Of a stretch of DNA of 64,000 nt, positions 48,287 through 56,446 are shown piece after piece. Numbering within the stretch: position 1 is the stretch's first letter; every line of letters starts with the position of its first letter. The position numbers were made by a program, and so were the translations under genes. A model generated the notes under the pieces. The model ran no database searches, was not told the origin of the DNA, and saw nothing but the letters and a program-made list of their open reading frames with translations. The DNA is from Ferrimonas sp. YFM (GTDB taxonomy: Bacteria > Pseudomonadota > Gammaproteobacteria > Enterobacterales > Shewanellaceae): positions 3,954,839-4,018,838 of the forward strand of contig NZ_AP027368.1 of NCBI RefSeq assembly GCF_030296015.1, written 5' to 3'.

Positions 48287-48736
48287 TTAGTGGTGATGAT
48301 GGTGCTCATGCCCGGCGGACTTCATGTCCACCACCGGCAGGATGGCGTCAACTTTGTCGCCGTTGGCAAAGCTCAGGGTGCACTTGACCTGCTGGCCGGC
48401 CAATGGCTGCTGAGTCAACTGCAGCAGCATGAGGTGATCTCCCCCTTCGGCAAGGGTCACCGACTGGCCCGCGGGCAGTTCGATGCGCTCAATGCGGCGC
48501 ATCTTCATCATGCCGTTCTCGGTCAGCATGGTGTGTATCTCGGTCTTACCGGCGATGTCGCAGCTGGCCCCGATCAGGGCGGTGGCTGCGTCATCATTGT
48601 GAAGGGTCAGGTAGGCGGCGGTGTTGGGCACTCCCGGCGGCATCTCCCGCACCTTGGCATCACTCAGGGTAATGGCCGCCATGGCTGGGGTTGCGGCCAA
48701 TAGGGCACAGCAAGTAAACAGTTGTTTGAATTTCAT
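48287..48736 (-). CDS. PCuAC periplasmic copper chaperone, His-rich tail
   Basis: Periplasmic copper chaperone, 149 residues, that delivers Cu(I) to cytochrome oxidase. Signal peptide ends AMA. The copper-binding H(M)X10MX21HXM set is visible: EIHTMLTENGMMKMRRIE with later DHLMLL. The protein ends in a natural HEHHHHH tail, an added metal-binding site. Divergent from an enoyl-CoA hydratase gene. In the genome it may work with the NosA-type receptor at 19.9 kb. Confidence 0.9.
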   Translation of the reverse strand: MKFKQLFTCCALLAATPAMAAITLSDAKVREMPPGVPNTAAYLTLHNDDAATALIGASCDIAGKTEIHTMLTENGMMKMRRIERIELPAGQSVTLAEGGDHLMLLQLTQQPLAGQQVKCTLSFANGDKVDAILPVVDMKSAGHEHHHHH

Positions 48737-48794
48737 CGCGCTTCCCTTACACTTTTTCCTTCAGTACAAAAACTCTCCACGGAAAGGAGCAATT

Positions 48795-49535
48795 ATGGCC
48801 AATCCCATAGCGATCTCCCGTGACGGTAACGTCATGGTACTGACCATCAATCGGCCCGACAAGCGTAACGCATTGACACATGAGATGTATTACCAGCTGT
48901 GTGACGGCCTGCAACAGGCGGAAAAGGATCCTGAGATCCATGCCTGCCTTCTCAGGGGGCAGAGCAACTGTTTTACCGCCGGCAACGACCTTGGCAACTT
49001 CCTGGCCGACGGTGGCTTCGATGAATCCAATGCCGCCGCCCAGTTCATTCAGCTTCTGCCGACCCTCAGCAAACCCCTGGTTGCTGCGGTAGGGGGCAAT
49101 GCCGTGGGCATCGGCTGTACCCTGTTGCCCCACTGCGACATGGTGATCGCCGCAGACAACGCCAGTTTCATGCTGCCCTTCGTCAACCTGGGCATCGTCC
49201 CTGAAGCGGGCTCCAGCACCCTGATCCCTCAGATGTGCGGCGGGCCCCTGGCGGCAGAGCTGCTGCTGTTGGGAGAGCCCTTTGATGTGACGCGCGCCAA
49301 ACAGGTGGGTTTGGTCAACCACAGCTGCCCTGAAGCGGAGCTGATGGATCTGGCCATGAGCTATGCTCAGAAGTTTGCCTCCCGTCCACCGCAGGCGATG
49401 CAGCAGGCCAAACGGCTGCTGAAGCTGTCCCAGCCACAGCTTGGGCAGGTGATGCAATCGGAGTTTTCCGCCCTCGGAGAGCGGCTGACCAGCGATGAGA
49501 CCCGCCAGGTGATTCAGGCACGTCTGAAACGATAG
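48795..49535 (+). CDS. Enoyl-CoA hydratase/isomerase family protein
   Basis: Crotonase, 246 residues. Oxyanion-hole region NCFTAGNDLGNFLAD and AVGGNAVGIGCTLLPHCDMV, with FVNLGIVPEAGSS as the second acid region. FTAGNDL at the first acid position and PEAGSS at the second fit isomerase-type members. ATG 6 bases after AAAGGAG; a longer frame opens 58 codons upstream but overlaps the PCuAC promoter. Monocistronic. Confidence 0.87.
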   Translation: MANPIAISRDGNVMVLTINRPDKRNALTHEMYYQLCDGLQQAEKDPEIHACLLRGQSNCFTAGNDLGNFLADGGFDESNAAAQFIQLLPTLSKPLVAAVGGNAVGIGCTLLPHCDMVIAADNASFMLPFVNLGIVPEAGSSTLIPQMCGGPLAAELLLLGEPFDVTRAKQVGLVNHSCPEAELMDLAMSYAQKFASRPPQAMQQAKRLLKLSQPQLGQVMQSEFSALGERLTSDETRQVIQARLKR

Positions 49536-49540
49536 GGAAA

Positions 49541-49573
49541 GCGGGGCCCCCGAGAGGGCGTTGGGGACCCCGC
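49541..49573. terminator. GC-rich bidirectional terminator
   Basis: GCGGGGCCCC / GGGGACCCCGC with one mismatch and 12-base loop; T-rich on the minus side (TTTCCC). Confidence 0.7.
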
Positions 49574-49585
49574 GAAAATTCGATT

Positions 49586-49744
49586 CTACTGGCTCTTCTG
49601 CCAGTACCAGCAGGCGATCACCACCACGGCCAGGGTCGCCAGGGACCAGCTGCCGTAATCCTGCCACCACCACACCAGTGCCGGGGGATCGCTCAGGGTC
49701 GCCAGACAGAGGCACAGCAGCAATACGACTAGCAGTAACGGCAT
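49586..49744 (-). CDS. Small membrane protein, 52 residues
   Basis: Reads MPLLLVVLLLCLCLATLS, then DPPALVWWWQDYG, then a second helix ending WYWQKSQ. Two hydrophobic helices with Trp-rich linker. Its ATG overlaps the end of the PspC gene by 16 bases, so it is coupled. No family known. Confidence 0.6.
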   Translation of the reverse strand: MPLLLVVLLLCLCLATLSDPPALVWWWQDYGSWSLATLAVVVIACWYWQKSQ

Positions 49745-49929
49745 CGACGTTTCGGCATCAACAGGGTGGCGACCAGGTAAGCCAGGGTCGCGGTCACTGG
49801 CTCAAGCATCAGATAGACCAGAAAGATGGCCCGGCACCAGAAGGGGCTGAATCCCAGATAGCTGCAGAGGCCGGCAAAGGTTCCGGCGACCCAGCCCCGG
49901 CTGGGATCTCGTTGGATTTTATTGGCCAT
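49729..49929 (-). CDS. PspC-domain protein, 66 residues
   Basis: Short PspC-domain membrane protein. RDPSRGWVAGTFAGLCSYLGF and CRAIFLVYLMLEPVTATLAYLVATLLMPKR are the PspC core, with the first helix and the second membrane helix. In E. coli PspC activates the phage-shock response by binding PspA; here no pspA/B is adjacent. It overlaps the next small gene and is likely part of a stress-envelope cluster. Confidence 0.85.
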   Translation of the reverse strand: MANKIQRDPSRGWVAGTFAGLCSYLGFSPFWCRAIFLVYLMLEPVTATLAYLVATLLMPKRRCRYC

Positions 49930-50019
49930 GGTTTACCTCCTGGTCCTGCAATTCTTTCCTACTCACTCTTTCAACGGTCATCACCCGTTCAGGCAACGGC
50001 CGGAAAACTTCCCTGGGCT

Positions 50020-50118
50020 CTAGCACACTTCGTTGTAGATCCAATAGCCCAGGACGGTCAGCATCCAGCCGGCCAGGGGCAACATGCACAGCATGGCCGG
50101 CATCCAGTTCACAATCAT
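50020..50118 (-). CDS. Very small membrane protein, 32 residues
   Basis: MIVNWMPAMLCMLPLAGWML plus TVLGYWIYNEVC: one membrane helix. ATG overlaps the stop of the upstream 96-residue gene as ATGA, the strongest evidence that it is translated. Family unknown. Confidence 0.5.
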   Translation of the reverse strand: MIVNWMPAMLCMLPLAGWMLTVLGYWIYNEVC

Positions 50119-50405
50119 TCTGCATCCTCTCCCTGTTGGTGAGCAGCTGCGGTCAACTCGGGCTTGGGCTGCTTGGCGGCCAGCTCGGTGGATTTACCCA
50201 CCAACAGCATCTGGGCGGCCAGTCGCACTTCGTTGGCCAGTTGACGTTCCAGGGCTTGGCGCATTGAGGCTACCTGGGAAGACACAAACTGCTCGACTCC
50301 CTGCTCAATCTCGCCGTGAGGGGTCGCCTGGGCACCGGCGGAAAACATCAACACTGCGGCCAATGAAACGGATACCAGAGACTTCACTTTGATTGAACGG
50401 TCCAT
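50115..50405 (-). CDS. Periplasmic small helical protein, 96 residues
   Basis: Signal peptide (VSVSLAAVLMFSAGAQA) then a helical, Gln/Ala-rich body (EQGVEQFVSSQVASMRQALERQLANEVRL) and a charged tail. Not recognised. GGAG upstream. First of a run of four tiny envelope genes that ends with PspC and the 52-residue protein. Confidence 0.6.
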   Translation of the reverse strand: MDRSIKVKSLVSVSLAAVLMFSAGAQATPHGEIEQGVEQFVSSQVASMRQALERQLANEVRLAAQMLLVGKSTELAAKQPKPELTAAAHQQGEDAE

Positions 50406-50616
50406 GAGATTTTCTCCAAAAGGGTGAATGTGTAGTTCACATAGGACTATTCAATCAGCGTGCCAACTTTTATCTCATTGATATTTAAAAGAATGTGAAA
50501 AAACAGGGGGGAGGACGGAGTGCCCATTTAAGGAGATCTCCGGGGAAATGGTGATTTTCACCAACCCTTGGTGAAATTGGTTAAGAAAGGGACAGCAGGC
50601 TGCCCCTCATACAGAA
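50406..50616. other. Intergenic region with hairpins between deoD and small-gene cluster
   Basis: 211 bases. A perfect 9-bp hairpin TTTCACCAA-CCC-TTGGTGAAA (50556-50576) and a bulged GC hairpin (50589-50605) followed on the minus strand by TTTCTT, a probable deoD terminator. Near the 96-residue gene lies ATGTG-TAGTT-CACAT (50428-50442), an inverted repeat with the wrong spacing for CRP. Confidence 0.55.
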
Positions 50617-51327
50617 TCAAGCGGGTTGCACACCGGTGGCCAGGGCCAGCTCCACCATGTCGCTGAAGCTGTTCTGGCGCTCCTCGGCGCTGGTTTCCTC
50701 GGTCATCAGCAGATGATCCGACACGGTGAGGATGGTCAGGGCCCGGGCTCCCTGTTCGGCAGCGATGGCATAGAGGGCCGCCGCCTCCATCTCCACCGCC
50801 AACACCTTCATCCTTTGCAGGGCGGGCAACAGTGCCGGGTCGCAGCCATAGAAGAGGTCATTGGTGAACACTGTGCCGAAGCGGGCCGGAATTCCCAGCC
50901 GCTGGGCCTGCTGATGGCAAGCCATCGCCAATCCGAAGTCCGGCACCGCAGGATAATCGTAACCCGCCAGCCGGGTGCGGTTGGTGAGTGAGGCGGTGCC
51001 GGCACCGGTGGCCACTACCACGTCCCTGAGCTTGAGATCCTCGGCCACCCCGCCGCAGCTGCCGATGCGGATCAGGGTTTTGACCCCATAATCGCGAATC
51101 AGCTCTTCGGCGTAGATGGAGATGGAGGGGATGCCCATGCCGTGGCCCATCACCGAAACCCTGTGGCCCTGCCAGGTACCGGTAAAGCCGAGCATGTTGC
51201 GCACATTGGTCACCTCCACCGCGTCCTCGAGAAAGGTGTCAGCAATGTATTTGGCCCGCAAAGGGTCACCGGGAAACAGCAGCAGGTCAGCGAAGTCGCC
51301 AGGTTTGGCATTGATATGGGGAGTCAT
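50617..51327 (-). CDS. deoD: Purine-nucleoside phosphorylase DeoD
   Basis: Hexameric PNP that splits purine nucleosides with phosphate. FPGDPLRAKYIA, HGMGIPSISIYAEELI, GSCGGVAEDLKLRD, the Met-Glu pair VEMEAAALY and TVSDHLL are the class I signatures. I chose the ATG behind GAGGAAACC, giving 236 residues as in E. coli; an upstream in-frame opening adds 58 non-homologous residues. Divergent from the Crp/Fnr gene. Confidence 0.95.
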   Translation of the reverse strand: MTPHINAKPGDFADLLLFPGDPLRAKYIADTFLEDAVEVTNVRNMLGFTGTWQGHRVSVMGHGMGIPSISIYAEELIRDYGVKTLIRIGSCGGVAEDLKLRDVVVATGAGTASLTNRTRLAGYDYPAVPDFGLAMACHQQAQRLGIPARFGTVFTNDLFYGCDPALLPALQRMKVLAVEMEAAALYAIAAEQGARALTILTVSDHLLMTEETSAEERQNSFSDMVELALATGVQPA

Positions 51328-51388
51328 CTTGGTTTCCTCTTTTTTCAGTGTCGACGACAGTGTAAAAAGAGGCTTGAGAACAGTATGA

Positions 51389-51400
51389 GGACAATTGTCC
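51389..51400. promoter_or_regulatory. Palindrome GGACAATTGTCC in deoD / crp-like promoter region
   Basis: Perfect 12-bp palindrome in the 89-base divergent gap, 17 bases before the Crp/Fnr-type gene. It could be the operator of that regulator. Confidence 0.45.
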
Positions 51401-51416
51401 GCCTGGGGAGCCAGAA

Positions 51417-52076
51417 ATGCCCGCATCAGAATCCCACCCTCTGCGCAGCGCCATCGAAAAGGGCCATCAACAGCTGGTGGAGGCCATCCACGCCCTGCCA
51501 TTAAAACAGTGGCTATTGCCCGAAGGGGAGCCCCTGCTGCGCCAGGGAGAGCGTGTCGACGCCCTCTACTGGGTGGAACAAGGGGAGTTTACCCTGCACT
51601 ACGCCGCCGCCAACGGCAAAGAGTTTGGCCTGGGGATCTGGCAGGGGGATCAGCGACTGTTTGGCGAGGTGGAACTGCTCACCGGCCAGCCCTGCCAGTT
51701 TGATGTGGTCCCCCTGATGCCGGTAAGCGTACGGCAACTGCCCAGGGACACATTCGAAAGCCTGCTCACCCATCACCCGGAGATCGCCCTGTGGCTCAGC
51801 CAACAGCTGGCGGGTTACTACCAGGGGCAGATGCAAAGGGCCATGACCCTGAGCCTCTACCCCCTGGCACACAACATCGCCCTGGACCTGATGCAGCGCC
51901 GTGCCAACGGCGAGCCGGACCTCAAGCTTTATCAGGAAGCGGCCCGCTTCGGCTGTTCCGAGCGGGTCTACCGCCGGGTGGTGGCTCAGCTGACCGAACT
52001 GGGGCTGGTGGAGAAACGTGGGGGGCGACTGGAGATCATTGACCAGGAGAAGCTTACCGCCTTTCTGGATCTGTAA
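51417..52076 (+). CDS. Crp/Fnr family transcriptional regulator
   Basis: 219 residues: cyclic-nucleotide-binding fold (about 30-130: LLPEGEPLLRQGERVDALYWVEQGEF) and a short winged helix at the end (ARFGCSERVYRRVVAQLTELGLVEKRG). It lacks the N-terminal Cys cluster of FNR and the cAMP-binding Arg-Ser pair of CRP, so the ligand is unknown. Divergent from deoD, which suggests local control of nucleoside salvage. Confidence 0.85.
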   Translation: MPASESHPLRSAIEKGHQQLVEAIHALPLKQWLLPEGEPLLRQGERVDALYWVEQGEFTLHYAAANGKEFGLGIWQGDQRLFGEVELLTGQPCQFDVVPLMPVSVRQLPRDTFESLLTHHPEIALWLSQQLAGYYQGQMQRAMTLSLYPLAHNIALDLMQRRANGEPDLKLYQEAARFGCSERVYRRVVAQLTELGLVEKRGGRLEIIDQEKLTAFLDL

Positions 52077-52081
52077 ACAAC

Positions 52082-52104
52082 AACGCCGCCCCGAGGGCGG
52101 CGTT
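52082..52104. terminator. Terminator between Crp-like gene and dusA
   Basis: Perfect 10-bp stem AACGCCGCCC / GGGCGGCGTT with CGA loop, between convergent genes. Confidence 0.85.
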
Positions 52105-52123
52105 TGTCCTGTCTGACGGCTGC

Positions 52124-53119
52124 TTAAGCCTGCGCCTGCTCCAGAGGCTCACCCACCTGGGCCATCGCCTCCAACAGCAAGGCTGGCGTGGCATCGGCCA
52201 GATGGGCACGCTCGGACAGGGTACGGCGCCAGGTGCGGGCACCGGGCAGTCCATTGAACAGGCCCAGCATATGGCGGGTGACGTGGTTGACCCGGCCACC
52301 CCGGGCCAGATGACGCTCCACGTAGGGCACCATCTTCTCCACCACCTCGCGGCGATCCGCCACCGGGGTATCGCAACCGTAGATCGCTCTGTCCACCGCC
52401 GCCAGAAGATAGGGGTTCTGGTAGGCCTCACGGCCCACCATGACGCCATCCATCTGCTTCAGGTGGGTCTGGCACTCCTCCAGCGTCTTAATGCCGCCAT
52501 TGAGCGCCAGGGTCAGGTGGGGGAAGTCGCGCTTCAACTGATAGGCACGCTCATAGTCCAGAGGCGGGATCTCCCGGTTCTCCTTGGGGCTGAGACCGGA
52601 GAGCCAGGCCTTACGGGCATGGATGGTGAACTGCTCACAGCCGGCGGCCGACACCAGCTCGACGAAGCGGGTCAGGAACTCGTAGCTGTCCTGATCGTCG
52701 ATGCCGATGCGGGTCTTGACCGTCACCGGAATGTCCACCACCTGGCGCATGGCGTCCACGCTCTGGGCCACCAGCTCTGGTTCTGCCATAAGACAGGCAC
52801 CAAAGCGGCCGTTCTGAACCCGGTCGGAGGGACACCCCACGTTGAGGTTCACCTCGTCATAGCCCAGCTCCTCGGCACGCTTGGCGCACAGGGCCAGCTC
52901 CTCAGGATTGCTGCCTCCCAGTTGCAGAGCCACAGGGTGCTCCTCCTGGTTGTAACCCAGGTAGTCTCCCTTACCGTGGATAATCGCCCCAGTGGTCACC
53001 ATCTCGGTGTACAGCAGGGTATGTCGGGACAGCAACCGCGCAAAGTAGCGGTAATGCCTGTCGGTCCAATCCAGCATGGGGGCCACGGAGAAGCGGCAGT
53101 TGTGCTCGGCGTAACTCAA
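52124..53119 (-). CDS. dusA: tRNA-dihydrouridine(20/20a) synthase DusA
   Basis: Flavoenzyme that reduces U20/U20a in t[20 protein letters not shown] at the start, [19 protein letters not shown] with catalytic Cys (about 95), [32 protein letters not shown] and NGGIK. 331 residues. Monocistronic. Confidence 0.95.
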   Translation of the reverse strand: MSYAEHNCRFSVAPMLDWTDRHYRYFARLLSRHTLLYTEMVTTGAIIHGKGDYLGYNQEEHPVALQLGGSNPEELALCAKRAEELGYDEVNLNVGCPSDRVQNGRFGACLMAEPELVAQSVDAMRQVVDIPVTVKTRIGIDDQDSYEFLTRFVELVSAAGCEQFTIHARKAWLSGLSPKENREIPPLDYERAYQLKRDFPHLTLALNGGIKTLEECQTHLKQMDGVMVGREAYQNPYLLAAVDRAIYGCDTPVADRREVVEKMVPYVERHLARGGRVNHVTRHMLGLFNGLPGARTWRRTLSERAHLADATPALLLEAMAQVGEPLEQAQA

Positions 53120-53217
53120 AGAAAGATCACCCTAGATTCAGTTCAACACAGCCGGAGACGACACTCCGGACGGCTTTGGGCCGGGGATTATAGCAAAGCC
53201 ACGCCCCTCAAAGAAAA

Positions 53218-53240
53218 CCCCGCCAGCAAGGTAGACGGGG
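53218..53240 (-). terminator. Terminator of the DUF5692-like operon
   Basis: On the minus strand, CCCCG-N13-CGGGG followed by TTTTC, about 75 bases past the last gene. Stem is short (5 bp). Confidence 0.6.
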
Positions 53241-53315
53241 CAAAAGGAGTGATGGGCCATTTCTCAATGGGTTGGCGTGCTGCGCCGGGTGATGCGCCCC
53301 GGCACAGATAATGAC

Positions 53316-54233
53316 TCAGCGGGCGGACGCCACGTGCTGATAGGCGGGAAGGTGCTCATACAGCTCATCCTTGAGAGGATGGCGACGAGCGGTGCGAATG
53401 CGATGTATCTGGTAGATGGCCAAGGCCACGTTGGCTGCCAGGGCGATGGCCGAGACAAACCACAGGGCCGCCGGATCACCGGACGCCTTCACAGCATATT
53501 TAGAGGTGTCCACAAAGCTTGGGAAGCACATGACAAACATCATCCAGAACGCCAGGGTGTGGGCCCGGTGTTGCAACCAGGCTCCGCGGCGCATGAAAAA
53601 GGCCGGGATGGTGCAGGAGAGCAGCAGGGCCGCTCCGGCGTAAAACGCGTGGTCACCGACGCAGTTGTAGACATAGGCGAAGTTCCACAGATCGTAGGCG
53701 ATGATCCAGAACCACAGCATGTCGGGCCAGAGCATATCCTTGAACTTGTCCCGGCTGATGAAGATCCCGGCCCAGCCACAGATGGTGAGGATATTCAGGA
53801 TGCCGGCGATGCCGTTCATGATGTTCCAGGAACCGCCGGTGATCATCACGCCATCCACCAAGCCGTTGAAGCTGTAACACTGAAAGTCCCGCACGACGGC
53901 TTCGGCGATGTTGATGGCCAGAATGGCCGGTGGAAACATCAGCACCCACTTTTTCTGAGCCGCGCCCGGGATATAGCGGATCGCCATAAAACCGATGCAG
54001 CCCGCCAGCACCGAGTACACCTTGGCCCAGTGGAACCAGGTGCCCACACTGGAGCCTTCTGCGGTGGTGGTGTGGGGCCAGACGGTGAAGGTCAGCACCA
54101 GGGGCAGGACAATGAAACAGCCGATGCCGGCCCACATGCTGCGGCGGGAGATCTCGTTGAGCAGAATCAGGGCGCCCAGAACCGCAAAGAAGGCGACCCA
54201 GGAGTGAAAGGGGATAGGTTCAAACAGAGACAT
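53316..54233 (-). CDS. DUF5692-like polytopic membrane protein (paralogue 3)
   Basis: Uncharacterised inner-membrane protein, 305 residues, about eight helices. Conserved landmarks: WFHWAKVYSVLAG, NIAEAVVRDFQ, WNIMNGIAGILN, FWIIAYDLWNFAYVYN, LQHRAHTLAFW. ATG behind GAGGTGG; a longer frame opens 18 codons upstream without support. Last gene of the four-gene operon, separated from the porin-like gene by 109 bases with a strong hairpin. Two upstream paralogues share N-[IS]-x-EA-x3-D, WFxWxKxxSV and WN[FM]A[FY]VY. DUF5692 assignment is from memory and should be searched. Confidence 0.75.
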   Translation of the reverse strand: MSLFEPIPFHSWVAFFAVLGALILLNEISRRSMWAGIGCFIVLPLVLTFTVWPHTTTAEGSSVGTWFHWAKVYSVLAGCIGFMAIRYIPGAAQKKWVLMFPPAILAINIAEAVVRDFQCYSFNGLVDGVMITGGSWNIMNGIAGILNILTICGWAGIFISRDKFKDMLWPDMLWFWIIAYDLWNFAYVYNCVGDHAFYAGAALLLSCTIPAFFMRRGAWLQHRAHTLAFWMMFVMCFPSFVDTSKYAVKASGDPAALWFVSAIALAANVALAIYQIHRIRTARRHPLKDELYEHLPAYQHVASAR

Positions 54234-54301
54234 GTTTCCACCTCGTAAGGTAGGGCGGAGGAGCGGAATGGGGATTGAGGATGACACCGCTCCTCCTGAA
54301 A

Positions 54302-54333
54302 GCTGGCAGAGCTACGGACGAGGCTCTGCCAGC
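54302..54333. repeat. Strong hairpin inside the DUF5692-like operon
   Basis: Perfect 11-bp stem GCTGGCAGAGC / GCTCTGCCAGC with a 10-base loop between the outer-membrane-like gene and paralogue 3. A TTTC follows on the minus strand. It may be a partial terminator or an mRNA end stabiliser. Confidence 0.75.
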
Positions 54334-54342
54334 GTTTCTGGG

Positions 54343-55179
54343 TTAGAAGGCGTAGTTGTATTCCAGCCAGTAGCTGTCGTCCTTGGCGGTGCTGTAGTAG
54401 GCGCGGACGTTCTGCTTCTTGGTCAATTGATACGCCAGGGAGATCTCGAATTCGTAGGCATCCATCTGCAGGCCGCCCTCCATCACGTCGTCATCCCAGG
54501 ACTTGCCGTTGAGCTCCATGGTGTAACGGTAGCTGGCCAGGGTCCACCAGTTGTCGGAGATGGTCCACTTGGCGTACACCATGGCGGTACCGATGGTGGA
54601 GGCGATGTCCACACCACTGGAGCTGGAGTCGGGCCACTCTGGATTCAGATCCTGAATGTTGTCGTCCATGATCACCGCACCCACATAGAGGATGGGCCAG
54701 ATCAGGATGTCCTCACCCACGGGGATGGTGGCTACGGGACCGGCCTGTATCACCGAGGTGGACCCGAAGAAGGGATGATCGGCAAATACCGCGTCGACGG
54801 AGAAGCCCAGGCCGTTCTTGGTATTAATGGTGCCGTAACGCAGACGGTAGGAGCGGTTACTGGCGTACCCTTTGGTTTTGGTGCCTACGGGCCCAATACT
54901 GCCATCTGGGTATTGGCCATATTGAATACCACCAAATTTGGGGGTTTTATCGCCTTCATTGAAGATGTTTTTCACTTCAAACAGAATACCGGTCTTTTGA
55001 TCAAATTCTCCTTTATCTTCACTCAGGGCCATCATCCCTTTCAGGTTGGCACCTTCGCTACCATAAGATGCACCTAAATAAGTGTACACTTCGGTTGGGT
55101 TGCCCATATCCGGTGCTTCTTCAGAAGCAAATGCAGACAAACTCAGGGCGGCCATCGCTAATGCAGTGAACTTTTTCAT
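54343..55179 (-). CDS. Outer-membrane-like beta protein of the DUF5692-like operon
   Basis: 278 residues. Signal peptide (MKKFTALAMAALSLSAFAS), then alternating amphipathic beta strands and a terminal aromatic Phe (WLEYNYAF), as in outer-membrane barrels. Not assigned to a named porin. Segments GILFEVKNIFNEGD, YRLRYGTINTKNGLGF and WTLASYRYTMELNGKSW suggest about ten strands. It lies between paralogues 2 and 3, 48 bases after the former. Its presence implies that the operon spans both membranes or imports/exports a solute. Confidence 0.7.
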   Translation of the reverse strand: MKKFTALAMAALSLSAFASEEAPDMGNPTEVYTYLGASYGSEGANLKGMMALSEDKGEFDQKTGILFEVKNIFNEGDKTPKFGGIQYGQYPDGSIGPVGTKTKGYASNRSYRLRYGTINTKNGLGFSVDAVFADHPFFGSTSVIQAGPVATIPVGEDILIWPILYVGAVIMDDNIQDLNPEWPDSSSSGVDIASTIGTAMVYAKWTISDNWWTLASYRYTMELNGKSWDDDVMEGGLQMDAYEFEISLAYQLTKKQNVRAYYSTAKDDSYWLEYNYAF

Positions 55180-55227
55180 TATCAACTCCAGAATCATTTA
55201 ATTATTTGTTTGTTTCGTAACTAATAA

Positions 55228-56400
55228 CTAACTCGCCATCTCTTGTTTCAAGCGGTAATTTCTCCATTTGGCGCCGAACACTTGGTAGAAAAGGATGGAA
55301 TTAAGAACGAAGCTCAAAAGTCCAACCGCCAGCATTAATTCGTCGTTTCTTGGCAGCATCACCACGTTACTTTCGTACATCGCCGGATTGGTGAAGTAGT
55401 ACATAAAGGAGAGGGCCAGGGTGAACGCCCGCGCCTGCAACCAGGTACCTCTGGTGATCAGCAGAGACGGAATGGTGGCCGCCGTCAGCACCATAAACTG
55501 AGCTGTGGCAGACCCAGGGAAGTTCAGGTAGACGAAGGCAAAGTTCCACACGTCATAGGCGATGATCCAGAAGGTGGTCATGGCCGGCCAGATCATGTCC
55601 TTCTCCTTGGTCTTGGCCGCCTGAATCTGGGCCCAGCCGGTCAGAGTGATGATGGAGAAGATGCCACCGATGGCGTTGAGCACATTGGCGGTATAGCCCA
55701 TGCTGAAGTCCTGCAATACCGCCTCGGAGATGTTCAGTGCCAGGAAACCCGCAGCACAGAACTTGGCCCACTTCATCTCGCCCACCTTGGTGTAGCGAAT
55801 CAGGGTAAAGAGCACACAGGCGCCGACCACGGAGTAAAGCTTGACCCACTTGAACCAGTAGCTGACACCGTAGCTGGCCCACAGGGGAATCAGCACTATG
55901 GGCAGGACGAAGAAGATGATCACCGTGGGCCACTTGTAACGGCGGCAGACCTCGTTCATCACCATCAGGCCAATCAGCACCAGCAGTACGTGACCATAGG
56001 CTCTGGCCTCAATCCACTTGTGGCCGATGAATTTCTTGCCCTCCTTGGCATAGTGAAAGCGATCGGCGGAGACCACGGTCATGTCGGCGTTGTCGAAGTT
56101 GTCGATCTGCTGACCAGGAGAGCCGGTGATGACCAGGCGATTGCCATCGATCTGCCACTGTTTCACCTCAACCTGATTGTGACCACCGGACTGCTTGGTG
56201 ATGGTCACCTGATGGTCTGGCGCAAACTCCAGTCTGAAGAAGATGCTTCCCTGGCCCGGGTCGCCATCCATGGTGCCTTGCCAGATCTGACCGGCAAACT
56301 GATCGCCGATAGACACCCCATCCAGGTCATTGGCCAGGACGGCCGGAGCCAGTACCAGGGCCAGCAGCCAGGCACAAAATAGCTTAAAAAAGGATTTCAT
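55228..56400 (-). CDS. DUF5692-like protein with N-terminal periplasmic domain (paralogue 2)
   Basis: 390 residues. A signal peptide (MKSFFKLFCAWLLALVLAPAVLA) and about 110 residues of beta-rich periplasmic domain (GDQFAGQIWQGTMDGDPGQGS to FHYAKEGKKFIGHKW) precede the shared membrane domain. Landmarks: WFKWVKLYSVVGA, NISEAVLQDFS, FWIIAYDVWNFAFVYL, LQARAFTLALS. The added domain is absent in the other two. The ATG gives the clean signal peptide; a longer frame opens 12 codons upstream. 46 bases after paralogue 1. Confidence 0.75.
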   Translation of the reverse strand: MKSFFKLFCAWLLALVLAPAVLANDLDGVSIGDQFAGQIWQGTMDGDPGQGSIFFRLEFAPDHQVTITKQSGGHNQVEVKQWQIDGNRLVITGSPGQQIDNFDNADMTVVSADRFHYAKEGKKFIGHKWIEARAYGHVLLVLIGLMVMNEVCRRYKWPTVIIFFVLPIVLIPLWASYGVSYWFKWVKLYSVVGACVLFTLIRYTKVGEMKWAKFCAAGFLALNISEAVLQDFSMGYTANVLNAIGGIFSIITLTGWAQIQAAKTKEKDMIWPAMTTFWIIAYDVWNFAFVYLNFPGSATAQFMVLTAATIPSLLITRGTWLQARAFTLALSFMYYFTNPAMYESNVVMLPRNDELMLAVGLLSFVLNSILFYQVFGAKWRNYRLKQEMAS

Positions 56401-56446
56401 TTCGTTTCTCCGCGGGGCAGCCACCCTGCCCCGCATTAGCGTTAAC

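Noticed and set aside
50428-50442. ATGTG-TAGTT-CACAT as a CRP site
   Set aside because: Spacing between TGTG and CACA is 5 instead of 8, incompatible with the known CRP geometry.
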